The notes beneath the pieces are model-generated. The model saw only the letters and a program-made list of their open reading frames with translations, had not been told where the DNA came from and ran no database searches. 46,256 bases of DNA from Kribbella turkmenica (lineage in GTDB: Bacteria; Actinomycetota; Actinomycetes; Propionibacteriales; Kribbellaceae). Position 1 is the stretch's first letter; each line of letters opens with the position of its first letter. The position numbers and the translations under genes are program-made. Positions 23,665 to 31,213 of this stretch are shown here, one piece after another. The stretch lies in NCBI RefSeq assembly GCF_004348725.1, contig NZ_SMKR01000037.1, forward strand, positions 1 to 46,256, written 5' to 3'.

Positions 23665-23811
23665 CTACAACCGCCGTTCAAGCCGCCGGCGGTGCCAGAA
23701 GGTGATGGTGGCGTCGTCACCGGCCTGCGGGGCGGTCGACGTACCGGTGGAGGCGGTCGCGAGCAGTGCGACGGCTGCGGCGGCCAGTGAAACGCGGGGG
23801 AAGCGTTGCAT
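23665..23811 (-). pseudogene. Remnant of a sugar ABC transporter substrate-binding lipoprotein
   Basis: A 48-codon frame opening MQRFPRVSLAAAAVALLATA, then reaching DDATITFWHR before a stop. This is the signal peptide and first strand of an extracellular solute-binding protein (usually about 420 aa), cut off just where the mature domain begins. At the lipobox position TASTGTST stands where relatives have a Cys, so lipidation would also be lost. It begins eight bases after the ROK gene on the same strand, the usual place for the regulated sugar importer. Permease genes are absent. Confidence 0.6.
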
Positions 23812-23819
23812 CCGGATTC

Positions 23820-25007
23820 CTAGGTGATGGGTGCGCCAGCGGTGTCGAAGACTTCGTCTCGGGTGGTGGTCAGGGCGGACTGCAGGGCGCCGGCGAGCAC
23901 CGGGTCCTGGTGGATCGCGGCCATCAGCAGCCGCGGTCGCGGTACGGCGAGCTCGGCCAGCTCGTCCTGGACGAGTCCGCGCAGGCGCTCGCCGCCGGCG
24001 GTGATCACGCCGCCCGCGAGCACGATCAGCTCGGGGTCGACGACCGCGACGATCGCGGCCAGACCGACGGCCAGCCGGTGGGCGAACTCGGTCAGGACGG
24101 CGTCGCCGGCCCCCTCGTGCTGCAGGGCGGCCGCGATCGCGGCCTCCGGCGTCCGGGCCTTCAGGCCGTGCTCGCGGGCGAGCTTCAGGACCGGTTCGCC
24201 ACCGGCGAGCTCCTGGAAGCCGCCGGCGTTGTTCCGGCTGACGTTGCGGACGAGCGGCGTACCGGGGAGCGGCAGGAAGGCGACCTCGCCGGCACCGCCG
24301 GTGGCGCCGCGGTGCAGGCGGCCGTTGATGACGACCGCGGCACCGACGCCTTCCTCGCCCCACAGCAGCACGAAGTTGTCGCTGTCCTTGGCGTGGCCGA
24401 CGCGCTGCTCGGCGATGGCCGCCAGGTTGACGTCGTTCTCGACCTCCAGCGGTACGGCGATCGCCGCGGCCAGGTCGTCGAGCAGGTGCGGGGAGTGCCA
24501 GCCGGGCAGGTGCGTCGCGTACCGCAGCCGGCCGGTCGTCGGGTCGAAACCGCCCGGCGTGCCGATCGAGACACGGTGCAGCCCGGCGCGGTTCAGCCCG
24601 GCCTCGCCCAGCGCGCCGTCGATCGCCTTGAGCACCCGCTCGACCGTGCCCTTGGCACTGCGGCCCGGGGTGGCCAGCTCGTAGCTGCCGACGACCCGGC
24701 CGGTCAGGTCCGCCACGGCCGAGCGGATCCGGGTCGGGGTGACATCGAGACCGGCGACGAACGCGATGCTGCCGTTGATCTCGTAGAGCTGGGCGTTCGG
24801 GCCCGGCCGGCCCGCGGTCGTGCCGCTGGCGTGGACCAGGCCGGCTGCCTCCAGCCGCGCGAGCAGCTGGGACGCGGTCGGCTTGGACAGGCCGGTCAGG
24901 GTGCCGAGGGCGGTGCGGGACAGCGGGCCGTGGGCGAGCAGCAGGTCCAGGGCGGCGCGATCGTTCATCGCGCGGAGCAGGCGGGGAGTTCCAGGTGTCG
25001 TGGCCAT
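23820..25007 (-). CDS. ROK family transcriptional repressor
   Basis: A 395-aa NagC/XylR-type regulator. Residues 1-80 form a winged helix (DLLLAHGPLSRTALGTLTGL, SKPTASQLLARLEAAGLVHA), and the rest is a sugar-kinase-like ROK domain (VVGSYELATPGRSAKGTVER, ENDVNLAAIAEQ, GATGGAGEVAFLPLPG). The ROK zinc-site cysteines (CxCGxxGC) are missing: the loop reads RNVSRNNAGGFQELAGG. Upstream is a 15-bp operator-like palindrome. Its presumed target, the sugar-binding protein directly downstream, is a remnant, so this repressor may be orphaned or may act elsewhere. Confidence 0.85.
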   Translation of the reverse strand: MATTPGTPRLLRAMNDRAALDLLLAHGPLSRTALGTLTGLSKPTASQLLARLEAAGLVHASGTTAGRPGPNAQLYEINGSIAFVAGLDVTPTRIRSAVADLTGRVVGSYELATPGRSAKGTVERVLKAIDGALGEAGLNRAGLHRVSIGTPGGFDPTTGRLRYATHLPGWHSPHLLDDLAAAIAVPLEVENDVNLAAIAEQRVGHAKDSDNFVLLWGEEGVGAAVVINGRLHRGATGGAGEVAFLPLPGTPLVRNVSRNNAGGFQELAGGEPVLKLAREHGLKARTPEAAIAAALQHEGAGDAVLTEFAHRLAVGLAAIVAVVDPELIVLAGGVITAGGERLRGLVQDELAELAVPRPRLLMAAIHQDPVLAGALQSALTTTRDEVFDTAGAPIT

Positions 25008-25069
25008 GGGACAACCCTGCCTCCCTTCCTGGTTTCCGGCGGTGCCGCCGCTCGGGGTCGCTCAACTGT

Positions 25070-25084
25070 TAGGAAAGTTTCCTA
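25070..25084. promoter_or_regulatory. ROK-type operator
   Basis: TAGGAAAGTTTCCTA: 7-bp arms around one central base, 62 bases upstream of the ROK start. It has the A/T-centred layout common at actinobacterial sugar-transport promoters controlled by ROK repressors. Autoregulation is inferred. Confidence 0.6.
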
Positions 25085-25144
25085 TTGATGCGAGACCGTA
25101 CGGCGGACTCGCGGCGCTGTCAATCGCTCCAGCTGGGTCAGCGA

Positions 25145-25163
25145 CCTCACTAGGTCAGTGAGG
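25145..25163. promoter_or_regulatory. Operator-like inverted repeat before the ABC stump
   Basis: CCTCACT-AGGTC-AGTGAGG, 7-bp perfect arms with five bases between, ending three bases before the GTG of the ABC exporter remnant. It is probably a leftover binding site of a TetR/MarR-type regulator. Confidence 0.4.
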
Positions 25164-25165
25164 GA

Positions 25166-25303
25166 GTGTTGTGGCGGGCCGTCCGGCGGCACCGCGGCCG
25201 GGTGATTGTCAGCGTGCTGCTGCTGTCGCTCCACCAGGCGACCGAGGCCGCTACACCCCTATGGCACAGCTGGACCGGCACCACGCAGCCCGCGGGCACC
25301 TGA
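25166..25303 (+). pseudogene. N-terminal stump of an ABC exporter (permease-ATPase)
   Basis: The GTG frame reads VLWRAVRRHRGRVIVSVLLL, then SLHQATEAATP, the N-terminal cytosolic segment and first membrane helix of a type IV ABC exporter. It then runs into unrelated sequence and stops after 45 codons. A complete gene would be about 1.7 kb. The downstream stretch to 25373 shows no continuation in other frames, only a small hairpin (TCTGTC...GACAGA, 25339-25356) that may terminate ung. This points to deletion of nearly the whole gene. Confidence 0.5.
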
Positions 25304-25373
25304 ACACCACCGACGGACACCGCCTTGGGCGGCGGCTGTCTGTCGGTTCAGACAGATGGCCGTGCCGAGAGGC

Positions 25374-26051
25374 CTAAGGAAGGCGCCAGTCGACGGGAGC
25401 TGCGCCTTGTTCTGCGAGGATCGCGTTGACTCGGCTGAACGGGCGGGAGCCGAAGAAGCCCCGGTCGGCGGACATCGGGCTGGGGTGGGCGCTCTCGACG
25501 TACGGGGTGCTGCCCAGCATCGGCTTGAGGGTTTGGGCGTCGCGGCCCCAGAGGATCGCCACCAGGGGGCCGCCGCGCTTGACCAGGGCGTGGATCGCCT
25601 GCTCGGTGACGATCTCCCAGCCTTTGCCGCGGTGGGCGCCGGACTTGCCGGGCTGGACGGTCAGGACTCTGTTGAGCATCAGCACGCCCTGGTCGGCCCA
25701 CGGGGTCAGGTCGCCGTTCGACGGGGCCGGTACGCCGACGTCCGCCATCAACTCGCGGTAGATGTTGGCCAGGCTGCGGGGGATCGGGCGGACGTCCGGT
25801 GCGACCGAGAAGCTCAGGCCGACCGGATGCCCGGGTGTCGGGTACGGGTCCTGGCCGACGATCAGCACCTTCACGTGCTCCAGCGGTCGCTGGAAGGCGC
25901 GCAGTACGTTCTCACCCGCCGGCAGGTACGGGCGTCCGGCGGCGATCTCCGCCCGCAGGAACTCGCCCATCTTCGCGACCGTGTCCTCGACCGGGGCGAG
26001 CGCCTCGGCCCAGCCGGTAGCCACCAGATCCGTCAACGTCTTAGGACTCAC
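25374..26051 (-). CDS. ung: Uracil-DNA glycosylase, family 1
   Basis: Cuts uracil from DNA at the start of base-excision repair. It has 225 aa with GTG 26051 as start, the normal family length; a longer frame upstream adds a basic tail that does not fit. Motif A is [19 protein letters not shown] with catalytic Asp68; the base-pocket Asn127 is in [11 protein letters not shown]. The DNA-intercalation loop is [20 protein letters not shown] with His189. Pro after GQDPY, instead of His, is usual in actinobacteria. The gene lies between two degraded genes and a VOC gene. Confidence 0.93.
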   Translation of the reverse strand: MSPKTLTDLVATGWAEALAPVEDTVAKMGEFLRAEIAAGRPYLPAGENVLRAFQRPLEHVKVLIVGQDPYPTPGHPVGLSFSVAPDVRPIPRSLANIYRELMADVGVPAPSNGDLTPWADQGVLMLNRVLTVQPGKSGAHRGKGWEIVTEQAIHALVKRGGPLVAILWGRDAQTLKPMLGSTPYVESAHPSPMSADRGFFGSRPFSRVNAILAEQGAAPVDWRLP

Positions 26052-26104
26052 CCGCCACAGTTTCGCAGCCCGGCGGCCGACCCGCATCCCCGGGTCGGGG
26101 CCGC

Positions 26105-26539
26105 TCAGTCGAGACAGAACTCGTTGCCCTCGACGTCCTGCATCGCCAGGCACGACTCGTTCTGCTCGTCGGCGACCAGCAGTTGCACGCGGGTCGCGCC
26201 GAGAGCGACCAGCCGCGCAGCTTCGGCCTCGAGCACGGCCACGCGCTCGTCACCCACCAGCCCGGTACCGACCCGGACGTCGAGATGCACCCGGTTCTTC
26301 ACGACCTTGCCTTCGGGAACGCGCTGGAAGAACAGCCGCGGTCCCACACCGGTGGGATCGACGCACGCGAACGCCGCCCCCTGCTCCTCCGGCGGCTGCG
26401 CCCGGTCGAAATCCGTCCAGCTGTCGAACCCCTTCGGAGGCGGCGGTACGACGTACCCGAGCACCTCGCACCAGAACCGCGCGACCCGCTCAGGCTCCGC
26501 GCAGTCGAAAGTGACCTGGAACTTCTTGACCGACGACAT
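26105..26539 (-). CDS. VOC family (glyoxalase-like) protein
   Basis: A 144-aa vicinal-oxygen-chelate fold with two beta-alpha-beta-beta-beta units. Seen are [20 protein letters not shown] at the N-terminus, [12 protein letters not shown] mid-protein and [12 protein letters not shown] at the end, matching the glyoxalase-like domain group whose reactions are mostly unknown. His in NRVHLD and Glu in GNEFCLD are the expected metal-ligand positions. It may be cotranscribed with ung (53-base gap). Confidence 0.8.
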   Translation of the reverse strand: MSSVKKFQVTFDCAEPERVARFWCEVLGYVVPPPPKGFDSWTDFDRAQPPEEQGAAFACVDPTGVGPRLFFQRVPEGKVVKNRVHLDVRVGTGLVGDERVAVLEAEAARLVALGATRVQLLVADEQNESCLAMQDVEGNEFCLD

Positions 26540-26584
26540 CAGCCCACTCTAGAACCCGCGCACTCCGACCGCACGCCGGTTGTT

Positions 26585-26668
26585 GCTCTTGGTTTGTTGG
26601 TGTGTTGCTCACCTGGATGGATGGCGGGCGCTGGTACAAAGGTGGCGGCCTCGCAAGGTATGAGCTTG
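26585..26668 (+). repeat. Left att-like direct repeat
   Basis: It begins GCTCTTGGTTTGTTGG and ends with the 22-base core at 26647-26668, which is identical to 27733-27754. The middle 30 bases have diverged. It is probably attL. Confidence 0.6.
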
Positions 26669-26760
26669 GCCGTCCGTGGTGTGCCCTGGTTCACCGACGT
26701 TTGAAGAGTCCTTGTTTTGCAGGACACTGGACTCCTGTGGATCGGGTCGAACTTCGCCGA

Positions 26761-26781
26761 ACTGCAACCGGAACTGCAACC
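26761..26781 (+). repeat. Left arm-type repeat pair
   Basis: ACTGCAACC at 26761-26769 and again at 26773-26781, separated by three bases. The same motif and period occur at 27602-27622 near the other end, as expected for integrase arm sites. Confidence 0.5.
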
Positions 26782-26835
26782 GAGGAGACTCGGTCCGAGG
26801 CCAGTCCATCCGGTACTCAAAGCACTGGCCTCAGT

Positions 26836-27057
26836 TCACTGCTTGCCGTGTCTCCCGCGGCCGCCACGCAGGTACAGTCGCCACAGAACCCATGCGGGGA
26901 CAACGACGCTGATCAGCATGCCGGCTACCGCGAGCCACCGGGCCCAGCCTGGTCGAGAGCTGTCACCCACGATTGCGATCAGGCCGCCAAGCGCGATCCC
27001 AACGCCACCCACCACGAAATACCAGGGGCTATCGCGCCAATCCCCAGTCCGCCACAT
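26836..27057 (-). CDS. Small two-helix membrane protein, unknown
   Basis: A 73-aa frame with two clear hydrophobic helices (WYFVVGGVGIALGGLIAIVG and WARWLAVAGMLISVVVPAWV) and a basic tail (RLYLRGGRGRHGKQ). The residue pattern is too orderly for a shadow frame, yet no ribosome site precedes ATG 27057 and no homology was recognised. It lies inside the integrative-element remnant, opposite to the integrase, and may be element cargo. Confidence 0.4.
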   Translation of the reverse strand: MWRTGDWRDSPWYFVVGGVGIALGGLIAIVGDSSRPGWARWLAVAGMLISVVVPAWVLWRLYLRGGRGRHGKQ

Positions 27058-27092
27058 ACGAGCGATGATGCCATGGCCCGTGTGCAGATCCC

Positions 27093-27596
27093 GTGGAATG
27101 CATTCGAACCAGGCACAAGGAAACCTGTGGCCCTGATTGTGTTGGGCATGCGCGGTACTGTCCGGAGCGCAGCGGCGGTGAATGGGAGTTCAAGAAGCCC
27201 AAAGGACGAAAGACTCAACCCGTGCCGATTCCGGAGCCGCTGATTCCGCTGCTCAGGGCACACAAAGCTGCTCAGGCGGCTGAACGGCTGGCAGCAGGCA
27301 GCGCCTGGAACGATCGGGATCTTGTCTTCCGTCGCCCGGATGGCCGGCCGATTGACCCGACTGACGACCGGAAGGAATGGCGTGCGTTGCTCGATGAGGT
27401 TGGCGTACCGCCTGCTCGTTTCCACGATGCTCGCCATACCGCCGCGACTCTGCTCCTGGAGCAGGGCGTGGACATCAGGGTCGTGCAAGAGATCCTAGGC
27501 CACTCGTCGCTAGCGGTGACCAAGCGCGATACCCACGTCACATCGCGGCTCGCCCGCGATGCCGCCGACCGGATGGGGAAGGCGCTGTGGGGATGA
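27093..27596 (+). pseudogene. Truncated, catalytically dead tyrosine integrase
   Basis: The C-terminal half of a phage-type site-specific recombinase. The frame from GTG 27093 encodes 167 aa, against about 380-450 for complete relatives. The arm-binding and core-binding domains and the first catalytic Arg are missing. HDARHTAATLLLEQG (His111, Arg114) and ILGHSS (His137) remain. The nucleophile should be Tyr in a KRYTHV motif but reads KRDTHV (Asp146, GAT at 27528-27530), a one-base change from TAT. Truncation plus loss of the nucleophile make it inactive. The tail RLARDAADRMGKALWG is typical of actinobacterial integrases. Confidence 0.8.
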
Positions 27597-27601
27597 ACCC
27601 A

Positions 27602-27622
27602 ACTGCAACCGCGACTGCAACC
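27602..27622 (+). repeat. Right arm-type repeat pair
   Basis: ACTGCAACC at 27602-27610 and 27614-27622, six bases after the integrase stop. Motif and 12-base period match the left pair. Confidence 0.5.
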
Positions 27623-27669
27623 ATCGCGCTGATCGTGATTGGCGTGGCATCACGTTCAGGCCGGGTGAA

Positions 27670-27754
27670 GCTCTTGATTTGTTGGCGTGTTGGTCACCTG
27701 TGGGGCTTGCTTCGCCTGGTAGGAATGAGCCTGGCCTCGCAAGGTATGAGCTTG
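27670..27754 (+). repeat. Right att-like direct repeat
   Basis: It begins GCTCTTGATTTGTTGG and ends with the 22-base core at 27733-27754. It is probably attR. Confidence 0.6.
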
Positions 27755-27761
27755 CGAGGCC
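27733..27761. terminator. Perfect 11-bp hairpin at the right att core
   Basis: GGCCTCGCAAG, loop GTATGAG, CTTGCGAGGCC, then TTTGCTG. It lies 12 bases past the DUF1990 stop, so it can terminate that gene and could also stop transcripts from the element side. Confidence 0.65.
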
Positions 27762-27773
27762 TTTGCTGTGGGG

Positions 27774-28337
27774 TCAGGGGGTGGCGAGGCGGCGGAGGGA
27801 TCTGGTGTAGCGGCGAGCGGCCTGTTGCTGGGCTCGGCGGGTGAGCGGGCCGCCGAGGCGGGTGTACCAGGTGGCGGGGCGGCTGTAGGCGCGGACGGTG
27901 AAGTGGATGCCGTCGGGTTCGCTGGTGACGACGAAGGACTCCTCGCCGGAGGCCGGGTGGCCTTCGAGGGTGCCGTAGGCGAAGCCGACGCGGTCGGGTT
28001 CGTCGACCGTCCAGACGACGCGGCAGGGGACCGGGAAACCGACGAGGCCGATGGGTATCGCGGTACGCAGGCGGCCGACCAGCATGCCCACGCCCAGGCG
28101 GCCGAGGGAGTTCGTGCCGATCGTCGCGGGGGTGTCGGTCGCGGTCATCGGCAGGCCCGCGGTGCGGTGCATCCGCCAGTTCAGCAATGCCTCGCCCGCG
28201 CGGTGGAACACCTCGTCGCCCTCGCCGAGCCGGGCCCTGTACTCCATCCGGTGGTAGCCGGGCGGGGTCTCGCCGTACCGGGTGGAACCGACCGCGTGGT
28301 AGGTGAACCGCAGATCGTCCAGGTCCTCGAGCTTCAT
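27774..28337 (-). CDS. DUF1990 family protein
   Basis: A 187-aa protein of the DUF1990 family (YndJ-associated; SRPBCC-like beta-rich fold). Blocks seen: GSTRYGETPPGYHRMEYRAR near the N-terminus, GEALLNWRMHRTAGL, and VTSEPDGIHFTVRAYSRPAT. The start ATG 28337 follows GAAGGGGG and overlaps the stop of the upstream YndJ-like gene (ATGA). The family has no established reaction. Its fixed coupling to YndJ-like membrane proteins suggests that the two act together at the membrane. Confidence 0.75.
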   Translation of the reverse strand: MKLEDLDDLRFTYHAVGSTRYGETPPGYHRMEYRARLGEGDEVFHRAGEALLNWRMHRTAGLPMTATDTPATIGTNSLGRLGVGMLVGRLRTAIPIGLVGFPVPCRVVWTVDEPDRVGFAYGTLEGHPASGEESFVVTSEPDGIHFTVRAYSRPATWYTRLGGPLTRRAQQQAARRYTRSLRRLATP

Positions 28338-29236
28338 CCGGCCCCCTTCGCGAGTCGTCGCCAGGCCAGTACCCCGCAGAGTGCGAAGCCGACCGCGTTC
28401 GCCAAGCCGTGCGTGGCGACCATCCACTCCAACGGTAGGTACGGCGTGGGGGCAACGTGACCCAACGCCCAGCTCAACGCCAGCAGCATGGTGACGACGA
28501 GCGTTGCGGCGGACGTCGTGAGCAGTACGCCGGTGGTCCGGTCGGTGGCCCGTGATCGGCGCCAGAGGTTCCAGCCGACGAGCCACATGCCGGCGGTGAG
28601 TACGGCGGCGCCCGAGAGCTCGACCGGGTCGCCGAGGAAGAAGCCGAGCAGGACGATCCCGGTGCCGAGCGGGACGCTGACCGCGGCCGCGTCGCCGGTT
28701 GTCGTCCGCGGACCGGCTACCAGGAAGGCGATCAGCGCGGCCGCGAACCCGGCGAAGTGGAAGTGCGCGACGGTCAGCGAGAGGACGGTCAGGGTGAAGC
28801 CGAACAACTCGTACGACGATCGCTCGGCCACCAGGGCCAGTGCCGCGATCGAGGGGGTGGCGAGGGCGGTGTACAGCGCGATCTCACGGGGGTGCAGGCG
28901 TTTGTTGCGGAGGAAGTCGTGGGCGGCGAGTGCGATGAGGAGAAGGGTGCCGGCGAGATAGACCGAGGCCAGGGCGATCGACACCGGACCGCGCGGGAGC
29001 CAGAGGGAAAGAACGCCGGGCACCGCGAAGAAGAAGCACCACCGAGGGCTGGGCGTGACGGACTCAGGCCGCGATCGGAGGGTCCGCGGAAGCAGGCTGG
29101 CGGGGTGTGGCGACGTGGTGAGCGTGCGGCGGAGCAGACTCGCGGGGTGAGTGAGCGGGTGGGGCAGCAGGGTGAGCCCGAGAGGGATTATGACCAGCAT
29201 GCCCAGGCTCACCACTGCGTGGACGAGAGCGGTCAA
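28334..29236 (-). CDS. YndJ-like multi-pass membrane protein
   Basis: A 300-aa membrane protein with about eight to nine hydrophobic helices, including FTLTVLSLTVAHFHFAGFAA with its HFHFAG signature, and GTGIVLLGFFLGDPVELSGA. It belongs to the YndJ family of unknown transport or sensing role. The start is a TTG at 29236, overlapping the LCP stop in TTGA. Near the N-terminus a duplicated stretch (HPASLLRRTL and HPASLLPRTL) arises from a 42-base tandem DNA duplication around 29085-29145. It overlaps DUF1990 by four bases downstream. Confidence 0.7.
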   Translation of the reverse strand: MTALVHAVVSLGMLVIIPLGLTLLPHPLTHPASLLRRTLTTSPHPASLLPRTLRSRPESVTPSPRWCFFFAVPGVLSLWLPRGPVSIALASVYLAGTLLLIALAAHDFLRNKRLHPREIALYTALATPSIAALALVAERSSYELFGFTLTVLSLTVAHFHFAGFAAALIAFLVAGPRTTTGDAAAVSVPLGTGIVLLGFFLGDPVELSGAAVLTAGMWLVGWNLWRRSRATDRTTGVLLTTSAATLVVTMLLALSWALGHVAPTPYLPLEWMVATHGLANAVGFALCGVLAWRRLAKGAG

Positions 29237-30255
29237 CTGCTCTTCAGACTGCTGGTGTTGTCCTCCTTGAGCGCGTTGAACAGGGCCAGCGCCTTCGGGC
29301 GGTCCCAGCGGACGCCGACACCGTCCTGCCGCGTCTGGTAGCTGTCGTCACCGATCGGGACGGTCAGGTTGACGCCGCCGGTGCCGGAGATCGCCCGCAT
29401 CCCGAGGGCGAACCGGCCGAAGTCGACCAGCCCCATGTCCCGGTCCACGGTCAGTGCGTCGACGCCCTTGGTCGCGACGTTGTAGAACCGCACCGGGTTC
29501 AGGAACGTCGACGGCGAGGCGACCTCCTGCGCGACCGCGCCGACCATCTCGCGCTGCCGCTGCACCCGGCCGAAGTCGTTCTGTCCGTCCGCCTTCCGGG
29601 ACCGGACGTAGCCGAGGGCGTTCACCCCGTCGAGCTCCTGGCATCCGGCCGGCAGGTCGATGTGCGCGTCAGCGTCCTTCATTGCCTTTGGCAAGCACAT
29701 TTCGATCCCGCCGACACTGTCGATGACCGAGGCGAAGCCGCCGAAGCCGATCTCGACGTAGTGGTCGATCCGCAGTCCGGTCGCCTCCTCGATGGTCTGG
29801 ATCAGCAGCGCGGGGTTGCCGTTGCCGATCGCGTACGCGGCGTTGATCTTGCGCTTGTTCCGCTGCCCCGGGACATCGACCACGCTGTCGCGCGGAATGC
29901 TGACCAGCGCGGTCGGGCCGGACTCCGGGACGTGCATGAGCATGATCGAGTCGGTCCGGGCACCGGCCTCGCCGCCGGTGTGCAGCCTGGCCCGCTCGGC
30001 CCGGCTGAGGTCGTCGCGGCTGTCCGAGCCGACCATCAGGTACGTCGTACCGGGCGTGTCGGCGGGCCGGTCGCCGGTCGGCATCGCGTCGATCTTGTCG
30101 ATCCGGCTCCACGCGTACAGCGGGACCGCGACCAGCATGAGGACGAACAGCAAGACGATCAGTCCGACGGTCCGGAGAAACCAGTTGCGCCGCTTCTTCG
30201 GCTTGGCCGGCGGCCGGTTCACGTAGCGCGGGTCGATGGGCTGCGGTTGACTCAT
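29233..30255 (-). CDS. LytR-CpsA-Psr (LCP) family glycopolymer transferase
   Basis: A 340-aa membrane-anchored enzyme that in this family moves lipid-linked glycopolymers onto peptidoglycan or arabinogalactan outside the cell. Basic cytosolic residues 1-23 precede one helix (about 25-47), then the LCP domain: TYLMVGSDSRDD, GARTDSIMLMHV, LVSIPRDSVVDVPG and KINAAYAIGN. They supply the Arg/Asp residues that bind pyrophosphate and Mg. ATG 30255 was chosen over the GTG two codons upstream. No LytR_C domain is fused; a stand-alone one is encoded at 44505-45125. Confidence 0.88.
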   Translation of the reverse strand: MSQPQPIDPRYVNRPPAKPKKRRNWFLRTVGLIVLLFVLMLVAVPLYAWSRIDKIDAMPTGDRPADTPGTTYLMVGSDSRDDLSRAERARLHTGGEAGARTDSIMLMHVPESGPTALVSIPRDSVVDVPGQRNKRKINAAYAIGNGNPALLIQTIEEATGLRIDHYVEIGFGGFASVIDSVGGIEMCLPKAMKDADAHIDLPAGCQELDGVNALGYVRSRKADGQNDFGRVQRQREMVGAVAQEVASPSTFLNPVRFYNVATKGVDALTVDRDMGLVDFGRFALGMRAISGTGGVNLTVPIGDDSYQTRQDGVGVRWDRPKALALFNALKEDNTSSLKSS

Positions 30256-30338
30256 ACCCACGACCGTAGCGGGGCCGGCCGGTCAGGACGTCACCCCGGT
30301 GGACGGTTCTACCGGTCTGAAAGTCGATCGCGCCTCCT

Positions 30339-31178
30339 TCAGAAGGAGGAAAACGGGGTCGGAATCGAACCGGACCGCCGGAACGCGCGGGGTGACAGAC
30401 CGACCCGTGCGGTGAACAACCGGGTGAAATACGCCGGATCGTCGTACCCGACCCGCCGTGCGACCGCTCCCACGGACAGTTCCTCCTCCGCGAGCAGAGC
30501 CTTGGCAGTGTTGAGTCTTGTGGTCAGGACCAGTTCCTGCGGCGTGGAACCCGTCGTTCGCCGGACAGCGTCGCGGAGCTCCTTCACGTTGAGGCCGAGC
30601 TCGGCGGCATAGTCCTGGATGCTCAGCGCCTTGCAGGCGAGTCCGGCGAGTTGAGCAGCTATGTCGTCGTCCGGTGGCGGTGCTGCCTGGGCGACGAGGT
30701 CATAAAGCGCCGCAACAGTCTGTACGGCGTTTCGCGTCGCGCTGACGCGGAGCAGTCGAGTGAACGCGCGGTCGACGGTTCGCGGATCGGCATAGCGCCG
30801 TACTGGCTCAGTGGGGTCGAGGTGGCCCAGCGTGGTGAGTGCTGTGGTCGCGGGGCCACTGAAGAGCGCCCAGGCCTGGCGCCAGCGAGTGGCAGGGCGG
30901 TAGCCGTGCAACACGCCTGGGTGTAGCCAGAGCATTGCGGGTGCCTGCACGTCGAACAATTGGCGGTCAGGCCCGTGCAGCAGGTGCCCGTGGCCTTCTT
31001 TGATCCATACGAGGGCATGGCACCCCAGCGCGCGTTCCGGTGTCGGCCCGGGGCGGTTCTCCTGCTCACCGGCCCCGAGGCAGAAGAGTCCAAGTTGACG
31101 CTCGGAGTGACCTGGAGTCAGGTAGATCGACCAGTTCCGCACGTCACAAGGGTCCAAGAACAGGTCGTCCGTGTCCAT
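30339..31178 (-). CDS. AraC family regulator with N-terminal cupin
   Basis: A 279-aa regulator. The N-terminal half is a cupin-like ligand pocket (ALVWIKEGHGHLLHGPDRQL, MLWLHPGVLHGYRP), and the C-terminal half (about 180-270) has two helix-turn-helix units (ALSIQDYAAELGLNVKELRD and LSVGAVARRVGYDDPAYFTR, then GLSPRAFRR). It is divergent from the PhyH dioxygenase gene with only 35 bases between the starts. This layout is typical of AraC proteins that switch on a neighbouring PhyH gene for a plant- or sugar-derived compound. The inducer is unknown. Confidence 0.87.
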   Translation of the reverse strand: MDTDDLFLDPCDVRNWSIYLTPGHSERQLGLFCLGAGEQENRPGPTPERALGCHALVWIKEGHGHLLHGPDRQLFDVQAPAMLWLHPGVLHGYRPATRWRQAWALFSGPATTALTTLGHLDPTEPVRRYADPRTVDRAFTRLLRVSATRNAVQTVAALYDLVAQAAPPPDDDIAAQLAGLACKALSIQDYAAELGLNVKELRDAVRRTTGSTPQELVLTTRLNTAKALLAEEELSVGAVARRVGYDDPAYFTRLFTARVGLSPRAFRRSGSIPTPFSSF

Positions 31179-31213
31179 TCCGGCTGGCCGCCAACCGCAG
31201 GTGGAATGGTGCT

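Larger units (their letters stand above)
26585..27761. mobile_element. Remnant of a tyrosine-integrase integrative element
   Basis: About 1.2 kb of lower G+C bounded by diverged 84-85 bp direct repeats (26585-26668, 27670-27754) that share an identical 22-base core. Inside each end lies a pair of ACTGCAACC repeats with the same 12-base period (26761/26773 and 27602/27614), placed like integrase arm-type sites. The contents are a truncated integrase and a 73-aa membrane protein. The right core forms half of an intact terminator hairpin, suggesting that the element inserted into an intergenic terminator. Excision should no longer be possible from its own integrase. Confidence 0.65.

Noticed and set aside
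25171..25377. 68-aa frame starting with GTG 25171
   Set aside because: It is one frame off the ABC exporter stump and shows no domain.
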